DNA of 27,581 nucleotides from a virus. A program made the position numbers and the translations under genes. Positions 7,368 to 15,163 of the stretch are shown in pieces (position 1 is the first letter of the stretch; every line of letters begins with the position of its first letter). The DNA lies in the IMG/VR virus record IMGVR_UViG_3300042398_000778, positions 1-27,581 of that record; one strand, written 5' to 3'. Below the pieces are notes generated by a model. That model was not told the DNA's origin, searched no databases, and saw only the letters and a program-made list of their open reading frames with translations.

Positions 7368-8824
7368 TACTTCAATCCGCTCAACATTTTGATAGCAGCC
7401 AAGTCTGCCGATTCATTAATAGATTCTTTTTTAGCTAAATTAGCTTTTCTTTCAGCTTTTTCTTTAGTTTCTTTAGCCTTTTTCCAATCTTGTCCAGCTT
7501 TCTTAATCCCTGCATTATCACCTTTTTCATCAGATATCTCGGTAGCATCCTCAGCATCTTTCATTTTAGTTTTTTGACGAGTTGCAACACCTTCATAACC
7601 TTTTTTAGAAAATGGACTTTTCTTTTCCCATGGTTTTAAATCTAATTCATCCAACTGAACATCTTCAAACGTTGGTTGATATTTTGGGTTTGTTAAAAGG
7701 TCTAACATCAAAGATGGATTGGCTTTAACTTTATTAACTAATTGTGGGTTTTGTTTAAACGCAGCATATAGTTTAGGGTGTGATTTTTGAAGATCAGCAA
7801 TTGATTGTTCAACTGATTTACCTTGAATATTTGCACCAGCTGAATATTCATCTGGATCTGGTGGAATAACATTACCAGTTGGTCTTGCACCTTTAATATT
7901 TTGTGGGGTTACTGGTGCAAATTTTTCTGGTTTATTTAACGCAGCGATGTCTGTAGAAACATCTTCTATCTGGGTTTCATCACTCGAATAAACGCCTTCA
8001 CCGAATGCATGTTCAACACCTTCTTTAATGTTTCTCCACATTGCAGCTGCCGCTACATTATCACCAGCTTTTTTAGAACCGTATTTTTTAGCAGCTTTTG
8101 CTGATACTTTTTTAAAATTTTTACCTGGTTTACCAATATCCTTACCAGCAACTGCTTTTTCAACTTCTAATGATTTCTTAGCTTTAGTTAATCCAGCACT
8201 AGGTGCCGCTTCTTCCATTCTATCAACCGCGTTTGCAATTCCACGGGTGCGGTTCACTACTTTACGGCCTAGTTCATCTTGTTTTTTAGATGAATCTGTT
8301 TTAGCTAGTTTAGTAGATTTATCTACTAAATCTTGTGAAGCAGCTTTGGTATACGATTTCAAGGTATTTAGATGAAGTCCAGTTGGTTTACCTTCGGCTA
8401 ATTTTTGTGCTTGTGCAATTTTTAGATCTTTGATTTTAGCTCTAGCTTCATTCAATTTGCCTCTAATAACCTGTTTTTCGCTTTCTGAAAGAACATCACT
8501 ATTGTCTAGTTGATGGCCATATTCATTGAATTTCATTTCATATTCTAAGTAGTGGTATACACTAGCAATATAATCAGCAGCTTTAGTGATTTTAGCTTGT
8601 ACCCAAGATTCTAATTGGGTATCATCTTCTAATTTTTTAAATAGTTTATAGCTGTATTGACCTAATTTAAATAGGTCAGCCTTTGCCATCGCGCCTTCAT
8701 GATCTATTTCACCATTTGGTAATGTTCCTTGGGTAGGCATTTGGCTTGTATTATTCATTTCAGCACCAGGCAATTGGAATTCATCCAATTGGGTTTGCTG
8801 AGTAATGTTTGATTCCGGTTTCAT
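7367..8824 (-). CDS. Large Lys/Ala-rich unknown protein of the six-gene block
   Basis: A 485-residue protein from the ATG at 8824, which has GGAG seven bases upstream; an ATG at 8836 with AAAGG is a second candidate and would add four residues. It is rich in Lys, Ala, Gln and Asp, with several helical, possibly coiled stretches (for example QVIRGKLNEARAKIKDLKIA), a basic region around AKKSLEVEKAVAGKDIGKP, and a Pro-rich linker near the middle. A compact helical segment begins SVEQSIADLQKSHPKLYAAF. It ends DLAAIKMLSGLK, a short amphipathic tail like those on other marine phage proteins. No catalytic motif or membrane helix is seen. Composition suits an internal or scaffolding protein, but this is inference. 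Confidence 0.6.
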   Translation of the reverse strand: MKPESNITQQTQLDEFQLPGAEMNNTSQMPTQGTLPNGEIDHEGAMAKADLFKLGQYSYKLFKKLEDDTQLESWVQAKITKAADYIASVYHYLEYEMKFNEYGHQLDNSDVLSESEKQVIRGKLNEARAKIKDLKIAQAQKLAEGKPTGLHLNTLKSYTKAASQDLVDKSTKLAKTDSSKKQDELGRKVVNRTRGIANAVDRMEEAAPSAGLTKAKKSLEVEKAVAGKDIGKPGKNFKKVSAKAAKKYGSKKAGDNVAAAAMWRNIKEGVEHAFGEGVYSSDETQIEDVSTDIAALNKPEKFAPVTPQNIKGARPTGNVIPPDPDEYSAGANIQGKSVEQSIADLQKSHPKLYAAFKQNPQLVNKVKANPSLMLDLLTNPKYQPTFEDVQLDELDLKPWEKKSPFSKKGYEGVATRQKTKMKDAEDATEISDEKGDNAGIKKAGQDWKKAKETKEKAERKANLAKKESINESADLAAIKMLSGLK

Positions 8825-8846
8825 ATTTAACTCCATTATCCTTTAT

Positions 8847-9101
8847 TTATCTTCTTTTTATGGTTGAACCACCAAATAAACTGGTTCCTTTCATATCTAA
8901 GGCATTATCAGTGGGTGATTGTGAAATAGGCTTCGGTTGTGGCGGAGCTTTTGTCCCACTACCAGTTTCTACACTACCGGTATAGCTTTTTTTTCCACAT
9001 GCTTTACCAGGGCTGATATGTGGGTTTACTACTGTTCCAATGCTGGCCGCATTTGTAGCACCGGCAGTTGCGGTTTCACTTATAATTTCCGATATTTTCA
9101 T
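8847..9101 (-). CDS. Small conserved T4-like marine phage protein
   Basis: An 84-residue, low-complexity protein beginning MKISEIISETATAGATNAAS, then VVNPHISPGKACGKKSYTGS, a Pro/Gln-rich linker and DMKGTSLFGGSTIKRR. This exact layout (SETATAGAT, NPxxSPGKAxGKKSY, TKAPPQPK, LDMKGTSLFGG) is familiar from cyanophage and pelagiphage genomes, where the function is not known. It is likely disordered. ATGA overlap with the upstream gene shows coupling. It may be a virion or packaging component, judged only from its constant presence in such genomes. Confidence 0.7.
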   Translation of the reverse strand: MKISEIISETATAGATNAASIGTVVNPHISPGKACGKKSYTGSVETGSGTKAPPQPKPISQSPTDNALDMKGTSLFGGSTIKRR

Positions 9102-9361
9102 TGGTCATTCCTTCCAAACCAGTGTTTGAACCATTCCTCGGTTCCTGGTTTAATTCCTTGTTCTCTTGCTATTCTACCTTTATCACTACCAGCAATAGTA
9201 GGAAGTTGTGAATTCATATAGTTAGCTAATGCCTGTTCGCTACCTAATCCACCCATCATTGATACTTTTTTAAATTCATGAATTGGGTCATCTGGTGATA
9301 GATAGCAATCATTGTCACTTGGTGGGCATAAATCAGCAGTTGTAATTCGAATCTGTCTCAT
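9098..9361 (-). CDS. Small conserved T4-like marine phage protein
   Basis: An 87-residue protein beginning MRQIRITTADLCPPSDNDCY, then LSPDDPIHEFKKVSMMGGLG and ending in a Trp-rich REQGIKPGTEEWFKHWFGR. The ADLCPPSDNDCYLSPDDPI segment, with its two cysteines, is characteristic of a small family in marine T4-type phages; I know of no assigned function. Its ATG shares a base with the upstream stop (TAATG), and its stop overlaps the next start (ATGA), so it sits in the middle of a coupled run. Confidence 0.7.
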   Translation of the reverse strand: MRQIRITTADLCPPSDNDCYLSPDDPIHEFKKVSMMGGLGSEQALANYMNSQLPTIAGSDKGRIAREQGIKPGTEEWFKHWFGRNDQ

Positions 9362-10182
9362 TACACACCGTACTTATTTCGTTTAATCTTTGCTACTGCA
9401 CTAAGTTTATTTGTATCTTCCTTTTCAACACTACGGTTTGATGATACACGTTTAATTGGCCCAACATCTGATTGCTTTGCCGCATATTGAATCATATCCC
9501 ATTCTTCATCAGTATATGTTGTTAGTAATGGATCTCCACCAATTTCATTGACGGCTTTGGTAGGATATTCAGGTGCACCGGCCAATGCTAATCCAAATCT
9601 CCATGATTTATATGCATCACCTGCATTATTATTAGCAGCGGGTGTGGTTACTGCCCCTTTAATACTAGATTTTGCTGATTTTGATAATTTTTTCACACTG
9701 GCTTCATTTAACATATCAGCGTATATATTGTCAAATTGTTCTTCTAAATTAAATGCTTCAAGACTCATTTGTAATGTTGATTCATCAGCAGATTCTTTTT
9801 TGTGGGTACGTTGTTTAAATTTTCTTCCAGTACTTTTCATGTGCTGCCATGGATTATCTAACTCACGTCTACCACTGGTTGATCGTTTTGATTTTAAATA
9901 ATCTTTCCAATCTTCATCAGCTATAATCATGTCTTCTTTTTTAATTTTATTTGGAAGACCTTTGTGTTTGGTTTTAGCAAAATCTTTAGCATCTTTCTTT
10001 TTCATAGATTTAGCAACCTTTGCTATTTTTGGACTAGCTGGGGTTTCACCTTTTTGGGCAGCATGAACCATACCCATAAATTTTTGTTGGGATTTGCTAA
10101 CGGCTTTCTCATCTAACCGAACGCCATCATTTTTTAAAAGACTATATAATCCTTCAAACATGTTCTTTTTATTGTCTTGCAT
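9361..10182 (-). CDS. DUF3008-domain protein with C-terminal conserved module
   Basis: A 273-residue protein. Residues about 22-70 carry the DUF3008 pattern: VSKSQQKFMGMVHAAQKGE, then SPKIAKVAKSMKKKDAKDF and TKHKGLPNK. In other genomes this is a stand-alone domain of unknown function found in phages and bacteria. A basic, linker-like middle follows, then a C-terminal module with AGDAYKSWRFGLALAGAPEY, a YTDEEWDMIQYAAK helix and VGPIKRVSSNRS. The latter resembles a second module common in cyanophage proteins. The start at 10182 has AAAAGGA upstream. It is the first gene of the coupled block running down to 5443. Role unknown; it may be structural. Confidence 0.75.
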   Translation of the reverse strand: MQDNKKNMFEGLYSLLKNDGVRLDEKAVSKSQQKFMGMVHAAQKGETPASPKIAKVAKSMKKKDAKDFAKTKHKGLPNKIKKEDMIIADEDWKDYLKSKRSTSGRRELDNPWQHMKSTGRKFKQRTHKKESADESTLQMSLEAFNLEEQFDNIYADMLNEASVKKLSKSAKSSIKGAVTTPAANNNAGDAYKSWRFGLALAGAPEYPTKAVNEIGGDPLLTTYTDEEWDMIQYAAKQSDVGPIKRVSSNRSVEKEDTNKLSAVAKIKRNKYGV

Positions 10183-10195
10183 AGTGTTATCCTTT

Positions 10196-10729
10196 TCATT
10201 TTATTAGATATTCTTCAACAATATCAAAAAATTTAAATACTCTATTATTTATCGTTATTTCAGTATCTTCTGGTATTCCTGAAATATTATAAAATGAATA
10301 TCGATCACTATTTTTTACTGCATTACGCAACTCGGTAGATGAACTAATTCTTGGGGTTTCAACATGTTTTATAGAATTAAAATTATAATATCCATGTGAA
10401 CTTTTAACTCCATTGTATTTTTTTAATGAAGTGGTCAACCATAACTCATCGGTACAAACAAGTAATTCATTATTTGTACCGTGTTTGTTATAAACAGTAG
10501 TTGCTAATGTGAATAAATTATGTTCTTTAACAATATGTCCATGAATTTCAGGGAATAATGTTTCCATCAATTTTAATTTAATATCAAACGGCAATGGATC
10601 GTTTTTTCCAGAAGTTGTGCCATTAGTACCAATATAAAAGTTGGTACATTTTGAAGTACGTTCCCAAACTGCTTTGTGACCTTTATGAGGAGGATTGAAT
10701 CTGCCGTATGATATGCCTATGGTGTCCAT
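10196..10729 (-). CDS. HxGH-type nucleotidylyltransferase (NMNAT/cytidylyltransferase-like)
   Basis: A 177-residue protein of the HIGH-type nucleotidylyltransferase superfamily. The N-terminus has GRFNPPHKGHKAVWE, with the HxGH nucleotide-binding motif at residues 15-18, and the second signature ISSSTELR is at 128-135. These enzymes join a nucleotide from ATP or CTP to a phosphate-bearing substrate such as NMN, pantetheine phosphate or a sugar/alcohol phosphate. The size and GRFNPPHKGH start fit the NMN adenylyltransferase group, and cyanophages carry similar genes labelled cytidylyltransferase; the substrate cannot be fixed from sequence. It overlaps the ligase-like gene by 13 bases, with GAGG before the start. 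A role in NAD regeneration or in a pathway shared with its two nucleotidyl-transfer neighbours is plausible. Confidence 0.85.
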   Translation of the reverse strand: MDTIGISYGRFNPPHKGHKAVWERTSKCTNFYIGTNGTTSGKNDPLPFDIKLKLMETLFPEIHGHIVKEHNLFTLATTVYNKHGTNNELLVCTDELWLTTSLKKYNGVKSSHGYYNFNSIKHVETPRISSSTELRNAVKNSDRYSFYNISGIPEDTEITINNRVFKFFDIVEEYLIK

Positions 10730-11781
10730 TTATGCCTCGGCACTAATTTAATATTTCCAAATTGTTTATTATCATCAGCATACCGTACCCATCCTTCTGG
10801 ATTATATGCTTTAACATCACAATCATGATTTTCAAGTTCTTCGATAATTTGATTTTTGATGTTCTGTATAAGATATATTAAATCGAATGTATCAGTATAT
10901 GCTGCATAGTTATGCATTCTATTCAAAATTTTAGTCCGTTGAGATTTACTAACATTACTTTGTCCACTACTAATCCAACCATAAAATGATAAAATTGTAT
11001 CATCTTTCATTTTAGCATTAAAATACTTGTAGATATACTCACGAAATGCACTGACACCTGTGATAGGTTTTAAAAATTTATCAAGATGATCACACAATGA
11101 ATTTATTTTATCTATAGTGTCTTCTGTTAATCGATATGGTATATCAACTTTAGAATAATATGGATTAAGAATTATTACTTCATCAGTTGTATTGAAACTA
11201 TCAAAGTTTTCAAGTGGAAGTTGTTGATCATCTTTCAATCCAAATGCATTAAAGTATGCATGTCCTGCTAATAGAATATTAGAGTCTTCGATTCGTTTTC
11301 CTAGTGCAGTATCTTTATTAACTGTATAACCGGTGTGATTAGGACAGAAATTATATTCGTTATTAGCTAACGGTGGTTTATCCCAATATAAAAGATCAGC
11401 ATACACAAATCCAACAAAGTCTGTTGGTGTGGCAGCATCTAATAATGGAAATAACTTACCAAACTTGATAGCATGTTCCTTACGTTGGTCTGATACATTT
11501 ATACGATCTTTACCAGACTGATTAACTATAAAGTCATATAGTTCTTCTGGCGAGGTAGATTTACTACCTCGTGCCCAGCCGTTATGCCCAGTCATAATGA
11601 GTGGACCATTTACAGTTTCTCTTCCCCAATATATTTGTAGGCCACCATCCCATTTCATTCTAACTGAGCTAGAATCATTACAAATTTCTTGGATATGTTG
11701 AATAGCTTCTTTTACACCATCTGACCCATAGAAGAAAACTAAATCTTCTAAGTGGTTAAACGCTCTTCCGAATTTTTTCAT
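10717..11781 (-). CDS. ATP-dependent RNA/DNA ligase-like protein (DUF6267-like)
   Basis: A 354-residue protein that looks like a covalent nucleotidyltransferase. Motif I is MKWDGGLQIYWGRE with the presumed AMP-accepting Lys43. ADLLY (128-132) sits where motif III is expected, with Asp in place of the usual Glu. NPEGWVRY (Glu329) fits motif IV and GNIKLV (Lys345) motif V. The order and spacing match the ligase/capping-enzyme superfamily, and the N-terminus (HLEDLVFFYGSDGVKEAI) resembles the cyanophage family I know as DUF6267. An OB domain is not evident after motif V, as the protein stops nine residues later. If active it would adenylylate itself and perhaps seal nucleic acid ends. It lies between two other nucleotidyl-transfer genes with overlapping ends. 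The family link is good; activity is inferred. Confidence 0.75.
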   Translation of the reverse strand: MKKFGRAFNHLEDLVFFYGSDGVKEAIQHIQEICNDSSSVRMKWDGGLQIYWGRETVNGPLIMTGHNGWARGSKSTSPEELYDFIVNQSGKDRINVSDQRKEHAIKFGKLFPLLDAATPTDFVGFVYADLLYWDKPPLANNEYNFCPNHTGYTVNKDTALGKRIEDSNILLAGHAYFNAFGLKDDQQLPLENFDSFNTTDEVIILNPYYSKVDIPYRLTEDTIDKINSLCDHLDKFLKPITGVSAFREYIYKYFNAKMKDDTILSFYGWISSGQSNVSKSQRTKILNRMHNYAAYTDTFDLIYLIQNIKNQIIEELENHDCDVKAYNPEGWVRYADDNKQFGNIKLVPRHKWTP

Positions 11782-12431
11782 TGGAAATATGTTTGTTTTA
11801 TATGTTGATATTTAATTGGATCATTTCCGACAGCTGCTAACAACCTCGATGGTGAGCGCATATCATGAACAGTGGCATGTGGACCGATAATAATTTTAGC
11901 TATTTTACCTGGGTCCGATTCGATTAACTGATTAGTTTCACGATTTACTAATCCTCTAAATGGACTAATTTTTAATGTCTTTGATGTAATATTGGCTAGG
12001 TCACACCAGATACTAACAACATCCTTGCCTTTCATGTTTTCGTTTTCATAGATATGATCATGTAAGTACATCATGTTATATGCATCATCAACAGTTGTTA
12101 AATCAACTTGCACAAGTTCACCATGCACAGGGATGCCAACAAACACAGAAATACCAGATCTGGATGTCTCTAGTCCTTGGTTAATAAAGTGTTCTTGTAG
12201 TAGTTTTCTACTTTCTGACACATCCGGTACAGGATATTGTGCAGGAAGAATGGACATCAATTCGGCGGTGTCAATGAAAAAATCAACATCGCCACTGATG
12301 TCTTTTTTACCAATACTACCATATGGATATGTGTGCAATCCTTCTGGTAGTACGTTTTTTAGATTGGTGAATAAAGTTGGAAGATCTTCTTTTTTGATTG
12401 GTTTAGAATTTTTAATTGCGTTTCCGCTCAT
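11778..12431 (-). CDS. DNA polymerase beta-superfamily nucleotidyltransferase
   Basis: A 217-residue protein with the pol-beta-type signature: TYPYGSIGKKDISGDVDFFI gives Gly38-Ser39, then Asp48 and Asp50, and a third acidic residue is supplied by ELVQVDLTTVDD (Asp110). All three metal-binding aspartates expected of the fold are present. Members range from CCA-adding enzymes to antibiotic nucleotidyltransferases and toxin-type enzymes; the substrate is unknown here. C-terminal sequence includes DPGKIAKIIIGPHATVHDM and SPSRLLAAVGNDP, probably a helical substrate-binding part. Its ends overlap both neighbours (4 bases each), placing it in one translationally coupled run with the ligase-like and HxGH genes. 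Confidence 0.75.
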   Translation of the reverse strand: MSGNAIKNSKPIKKEDLPTLFTNLKNVLPEGLHTYPYGSIGKKDISGDVDFFIDTAELMSILPAQYPVPDVSESRKLLQEHFINQGLETSRSGISVFVGIPVHGELVQVDLTTVDDAYNMMYLHDHIYENENMKGKDVVSIWCDLANITSKTLKISPFRGLVNRETNQLIESDPGKIAKIIIGPHATVHDMRSPSRLLAAVGNDPIKYQHIKQTYFQ

Positions 12432-12802
12432 TTATATTTGCCATCTTTGATATGTTGACAGACCTCCTCGTGTATTTTTTCACATATTTCTGAAAGAATA
12501 TTTTCATCTAATACATGTGGTAATTCACGAATTGGGTATTCTTTAGCATACATCTTGAAGCATTCATTCACCGCTTTTTCAAAGAAAATTGGCTTTGTTT
12601 TTTTATTCAATTCTTTACGATCAATGCATCTTGATATAGCTGGATGAAAATGACGGCGATAAGCCTCGTCATTGTTATTCATAAAAAATATTAAATCATC
12701 TGGAAGATCATAATTTAATTCTTTTTTTCCAGTATCATCAACGACTTTAACAAAGTCTGACTCATTAAATTTTTTACTTTCTAATAATTCTATAATACGC
12801 AT
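12428..12802 (-). CDS. Conserved small protein heading the nucleotidyl-transfer cassette
   Basis: A 124-residue, helical, charged protein starting MRIIELLESKKFNESDF and containing LNYDLPDDLIFFMNNNDEAY followed by RRHFHPAIS. Similar small proteins (MRxIELxE start, a YDLxxDLxxFMxNDxxxYR segment, and a basic helical end) occur in marine T4-type phages. No catalytic motif is evident. It overlaps the pol-beta-like gene by 4 bases and is the first gene after a boundary containing a late-promoter-like box. It is probably a partner or regulator of the enzymes that follow; this is inferred only from gene order. Confidence 0.65.
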   Translation of the reverse strand: MRIIELLESKKFNESDFVKVVDDTGKKELNYDLPDDLIFFMNNNDEAYRRHFHPAISRCIDRKELNKKTKPIFFEKAVNECFKMYAKEYPIRELPHVLDENILSEICEKIHEEVCQHIKDGKYK

Positions 12803-12805
12803 AAT

Positions 12806-12848
12806 TGTGTCCGGTTATATGATAGTATTTATCGAATAACCGGACACA
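12806..12848. repeat. 13-bp perfect inverted repeat between clpA and the 12802 gene
   Basis: TGTGTCCGGTTAT (12806-12818) and ATAACCGGACACA (12836-12848) are perfectly complementary, with a 17-base spacer. It lies nine bases after the ClpA stop, spans most of the intergenic gap, and holds the late-promoter-like box in the loop. No T run follows on the minus strand, so it is not a classical terminator. A read-through transcript would form a long hairpin here. Confidence 0.85.
12821..12833 (-). promoter_or_regulatory. T4-late-type promoter box in the hairpin loop
   Basis: On the minus strand GATAAATACTATC matches the T4 late pattern TATAAATACTATT at 11 of 13 positions, including the whole ATAAATACTAT core. 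It stands 18 bases before the ATG at 12802. It would drive the nucleotidyl-transfer cassette late in infection if this phage has a gp55-like sigma factor, which is outside the window. Confidence 0.65.
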
Positions 12849-12856
12849 TACACATT

Positions 12857-15148
12857 TTACACTTCTACAACATCAACATCTGGTTCAGTAACCTCTACTG
12901 GTGCAATAATTATTTTAGGTTGTTTTGGTTTAGAAGTTAACACAATTTTATCGTCTTCTAACCCAATTGTCAATATCCCACCATTTTTAAGATCGCCAAA
13001 AAGCATTGATTTTGCTAAATCACGTTTGATTTCTTTATCAATCACTCGTTGCAAAGGTCTAGCACCCATCTTAGGATCGAATCCTTTGTCAATTAACCAA
13101 TTGATTGCATCTTTAGATACTTTGATGCGAATCGCTTTTGATTTAACTTGGTCACGTAATTCATCAATAAATTTGTTGACGACTTTAACCATTGTTTCTT
13201 TACCAAGTTTGTTAAATGTAATAATACCATCTAAGCGATTACGGAATTCTGGTGTGAAGAATTTTTTCAAATCAGCATCAGAATAATCTTTTTCTTGTTT
13301 ACCAAATCCGATATTATTTTTCTCGGCTGACTGGGCACCGGCATTTGTAGTTAAAATCAATACGATATTACGACAGTCTGCTTTTTTACCATTAGATCCG
13401 GTGATAAACCCGTTATCCATCATTTGTAATAACACCGTCATTACATCTGGGTGTGCTTTTTCAACTTCGTCCATTAACAAAATCGCATTAGGCGCTTCTT
13501 GTATCTGTGTGATCAACAATCCAGCATTTTCTTCAAATCCAACATAACCTGGAGGTGAACCGATCAATTTACTGATACTATGTTTCTCTTGATATTCTGA
13601 CATATCAAAACGCAATAATTTTGAATTCAAATGTCTAGCTAGTGCCTTAGCTGTTTCTGTTTTACCACAACCAGTTGGACCCATGAATACAAACGATCCA
13701 ATCGGTTTATTTTCTGGTTTTAACCCAGCTTGTGCAACCATGATTTTATCAACGACATCCGTTAATGCAGCATCTTGACCAAATACTTCTGATTCCAATT
13801 TTTCTTGCAATGTTGCAATACCATTGCTTTCGGTTTCCATGATTTGTTCTTCTGGCAGATTCACCATTCTAGCAATTTCAAATTGGATTTCTTTTTCTGA
13901 TACAATTCTCGCATCAGCCAATTTCAAGTTAAATCGTGAACACGCACAATCAATCAAGTCAATTGCTTTATCTGGTAGTTTCTTATCAGCTTGGTATTTT
14001 ACTGACAATTTAACAGCCGCTTGAATTGCATCATCTTTGATTTTTACATCGTGATGTTTCTCATAGTATTTTTTAATACCTTTCAAAATTTTTAATGTCA
14101 TTTCTTGGGTTGGCTCATCTACAGTAATGCGTTGGAACCTACGCATCAATGCACGATCTTTTTCAAAGTGTTTTCGATATTCTTCCCATGTAGTAGATGC
14201 AATGACTTTGATGTTGCCTTTTGATAATGCTGGTTTCATCATGTTTGCTAAATCATTAGCGCCATTACTACCAGCACCTGCACCGCTGATCATATGTGCC
14301 TCATCGATAAACAATACAGTTTTACCTTTTTTCTCCAACGCACCAATTACGTTTTTGAATCGTTCTTCAAAATCTCCTCGATACTTTGAACCAGCAAGCA
14401 TTGCAGAAATGTCAAGATTATACACGGTGTAATCTTTTAAGAAATCAGGCACTGAATCATTAATGATATTGTATGCCAATCCTTCTGCAACGGCAGTTTT
14501 ACCCACACCTGGGTCACCAACTAATATGACGTTATTTTTACTACGTCTACCTAATGCCAGTGCAATATTTTCAAGTTCTTCAACTCTGCCGATAACTGGG
14601 TCAATTTTACCTTTTTTAACCATATCATTAAGATTGGTAGTATAGGCTTGTAATGCTTTATTAAGACGCGGATTGTCCGCCTCAGTCATTTCCTGAGATT
14701 GTCCATCACTAGATTCAGATGTCATATTGACATAATCGGTGAATTTTTCTTTTGTAATGCCAACTGACGAAATGTAATAAAACGCCCAACCCCGCTGTTC
14801 ATTCATCATTACTTTGAATGCATCAATGATTTCAACCTTTTGGCGGCTATCAAAGATAACTTGCGTGAATGCTTTGTTCAACATGCGTTCAAATGCTGAT
14901 GTTTTTTTCGGAGTGATAACTGTGTCATTGACAGTTATATCTTTACATTTGTTATTCAAATGGTCCGATAGTAATTTTTTCAATTCTTGAGCATCGGCCC
15001 CGTAGCCGGAAATACATTGAAAAAAGTCTTGATTTGCAAGCATAGCATGTAAAACATGTTCAATTGTAATGTATTCGTGATGCAATTTTTTGGCAACGTC
15101 TGATGCTAGAATGAAAACTTCTTCTAAATCTTTACTTGGTTCTACCAT
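12857..15148 (-). CDS. clpA: ClpA-type AAA+ unfoldase
   Basis: A 763-residue protein; E. coli ClpA is 758. Residues 1-140 form a Clp N-domain (VFILASDVAKKLHHEYITIE). The first ATPase has Walker A GDPGVGKT (211-218), Walker B LFIDEAH (279-285) and an Arg-finger region near MRRFQR. The second has GPTGCGKT (490-497), LLMDEVEKAH (557-566) and FTPEFRNRLD. There is no long ClpB-type middle coiled coil between the modules. Residues 613-615 are IGF, in the position of the ClpA IGL loop that docks on ClpP. It should therefore unfold proteins and feed them to a ClpP peptidase. No clpP is in the window, so host ClpP is the likely partner. AGGAAA precedes the start; dnaJ lies 15 bases upstream, probably in the same unit. 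Confidence 0.95.
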   Translation of the reverse strand: MVEPSKDLEEVFILASDVAKKLHHEYITIEHVLHAMLANQDFFQCISGYGADAQELKKLLSDHLNNKCKDITVNDTVITPKKTSAFERMLNKAFTQVIFDSRQKVEIIDAFKVMMNEQRGWAFYYISSVGITKEKFTDYVNMTSESSDGQSQEMTEADNPRLNKALQAYTTNLNDMVKKGKIDPVIGRVEELENIALALGRRSKNNVILVGDPGVGKTAVAEGLAYNIINDSVPDFLKDYTVYNLDISAMLAGSKYRGDFEERFKNVIGALEKKGKTVLFIDEAHMISGAGAGSNGANDLANMMKPALSKGNIKVIASTTWEEYRKHFEKDRALMRRFQRITVDEPTQEMTLKILKGIKKYYEKHHDVKIKDDAIQAAVKLSVKYQADKKLPDKAIDLIDCACSRFNLKLADARIVSEKEIQFEIARMVNLPEEQIMETESNGIATLQEKLESEVFGQDAALTDVVDKIMVAQAGLKPENKPIGSFVFMGPTGCGKTETAKALARHLNSKLLRFDMSEYQEKHSISKLIGSPPGYVGFEENAGLLITQIQEAPNAILLMDEVEKAHPDVMTVLLQMMDNGFITGSNGKKADCRNIVLILTTNAGAQSAEKNNIGFGKQEKDYSDADLKKFFTPEFRNRLDGIITFNKLGKETMVKVVNKFIDELRDQVKSKAIRIKVSKDAINWLIDKGFDPKMGARPLQRVIDKEIKRDLAKSMLFGDLKNGGILTIGLEDDKIVLTSKPKQPKIIIAPVEVTEPDVDVVEV

Positions 15149-15163
15149 TTGTATTTTCCTATC

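Noticed and set aside
8847-8857. GATAAATA on the minus strand before the 7367-8824 gene
   Set aside because: It consists of a stop codon plus part of the Shine-Dalgarno region and is too close to the ATG for a usual late promoter.
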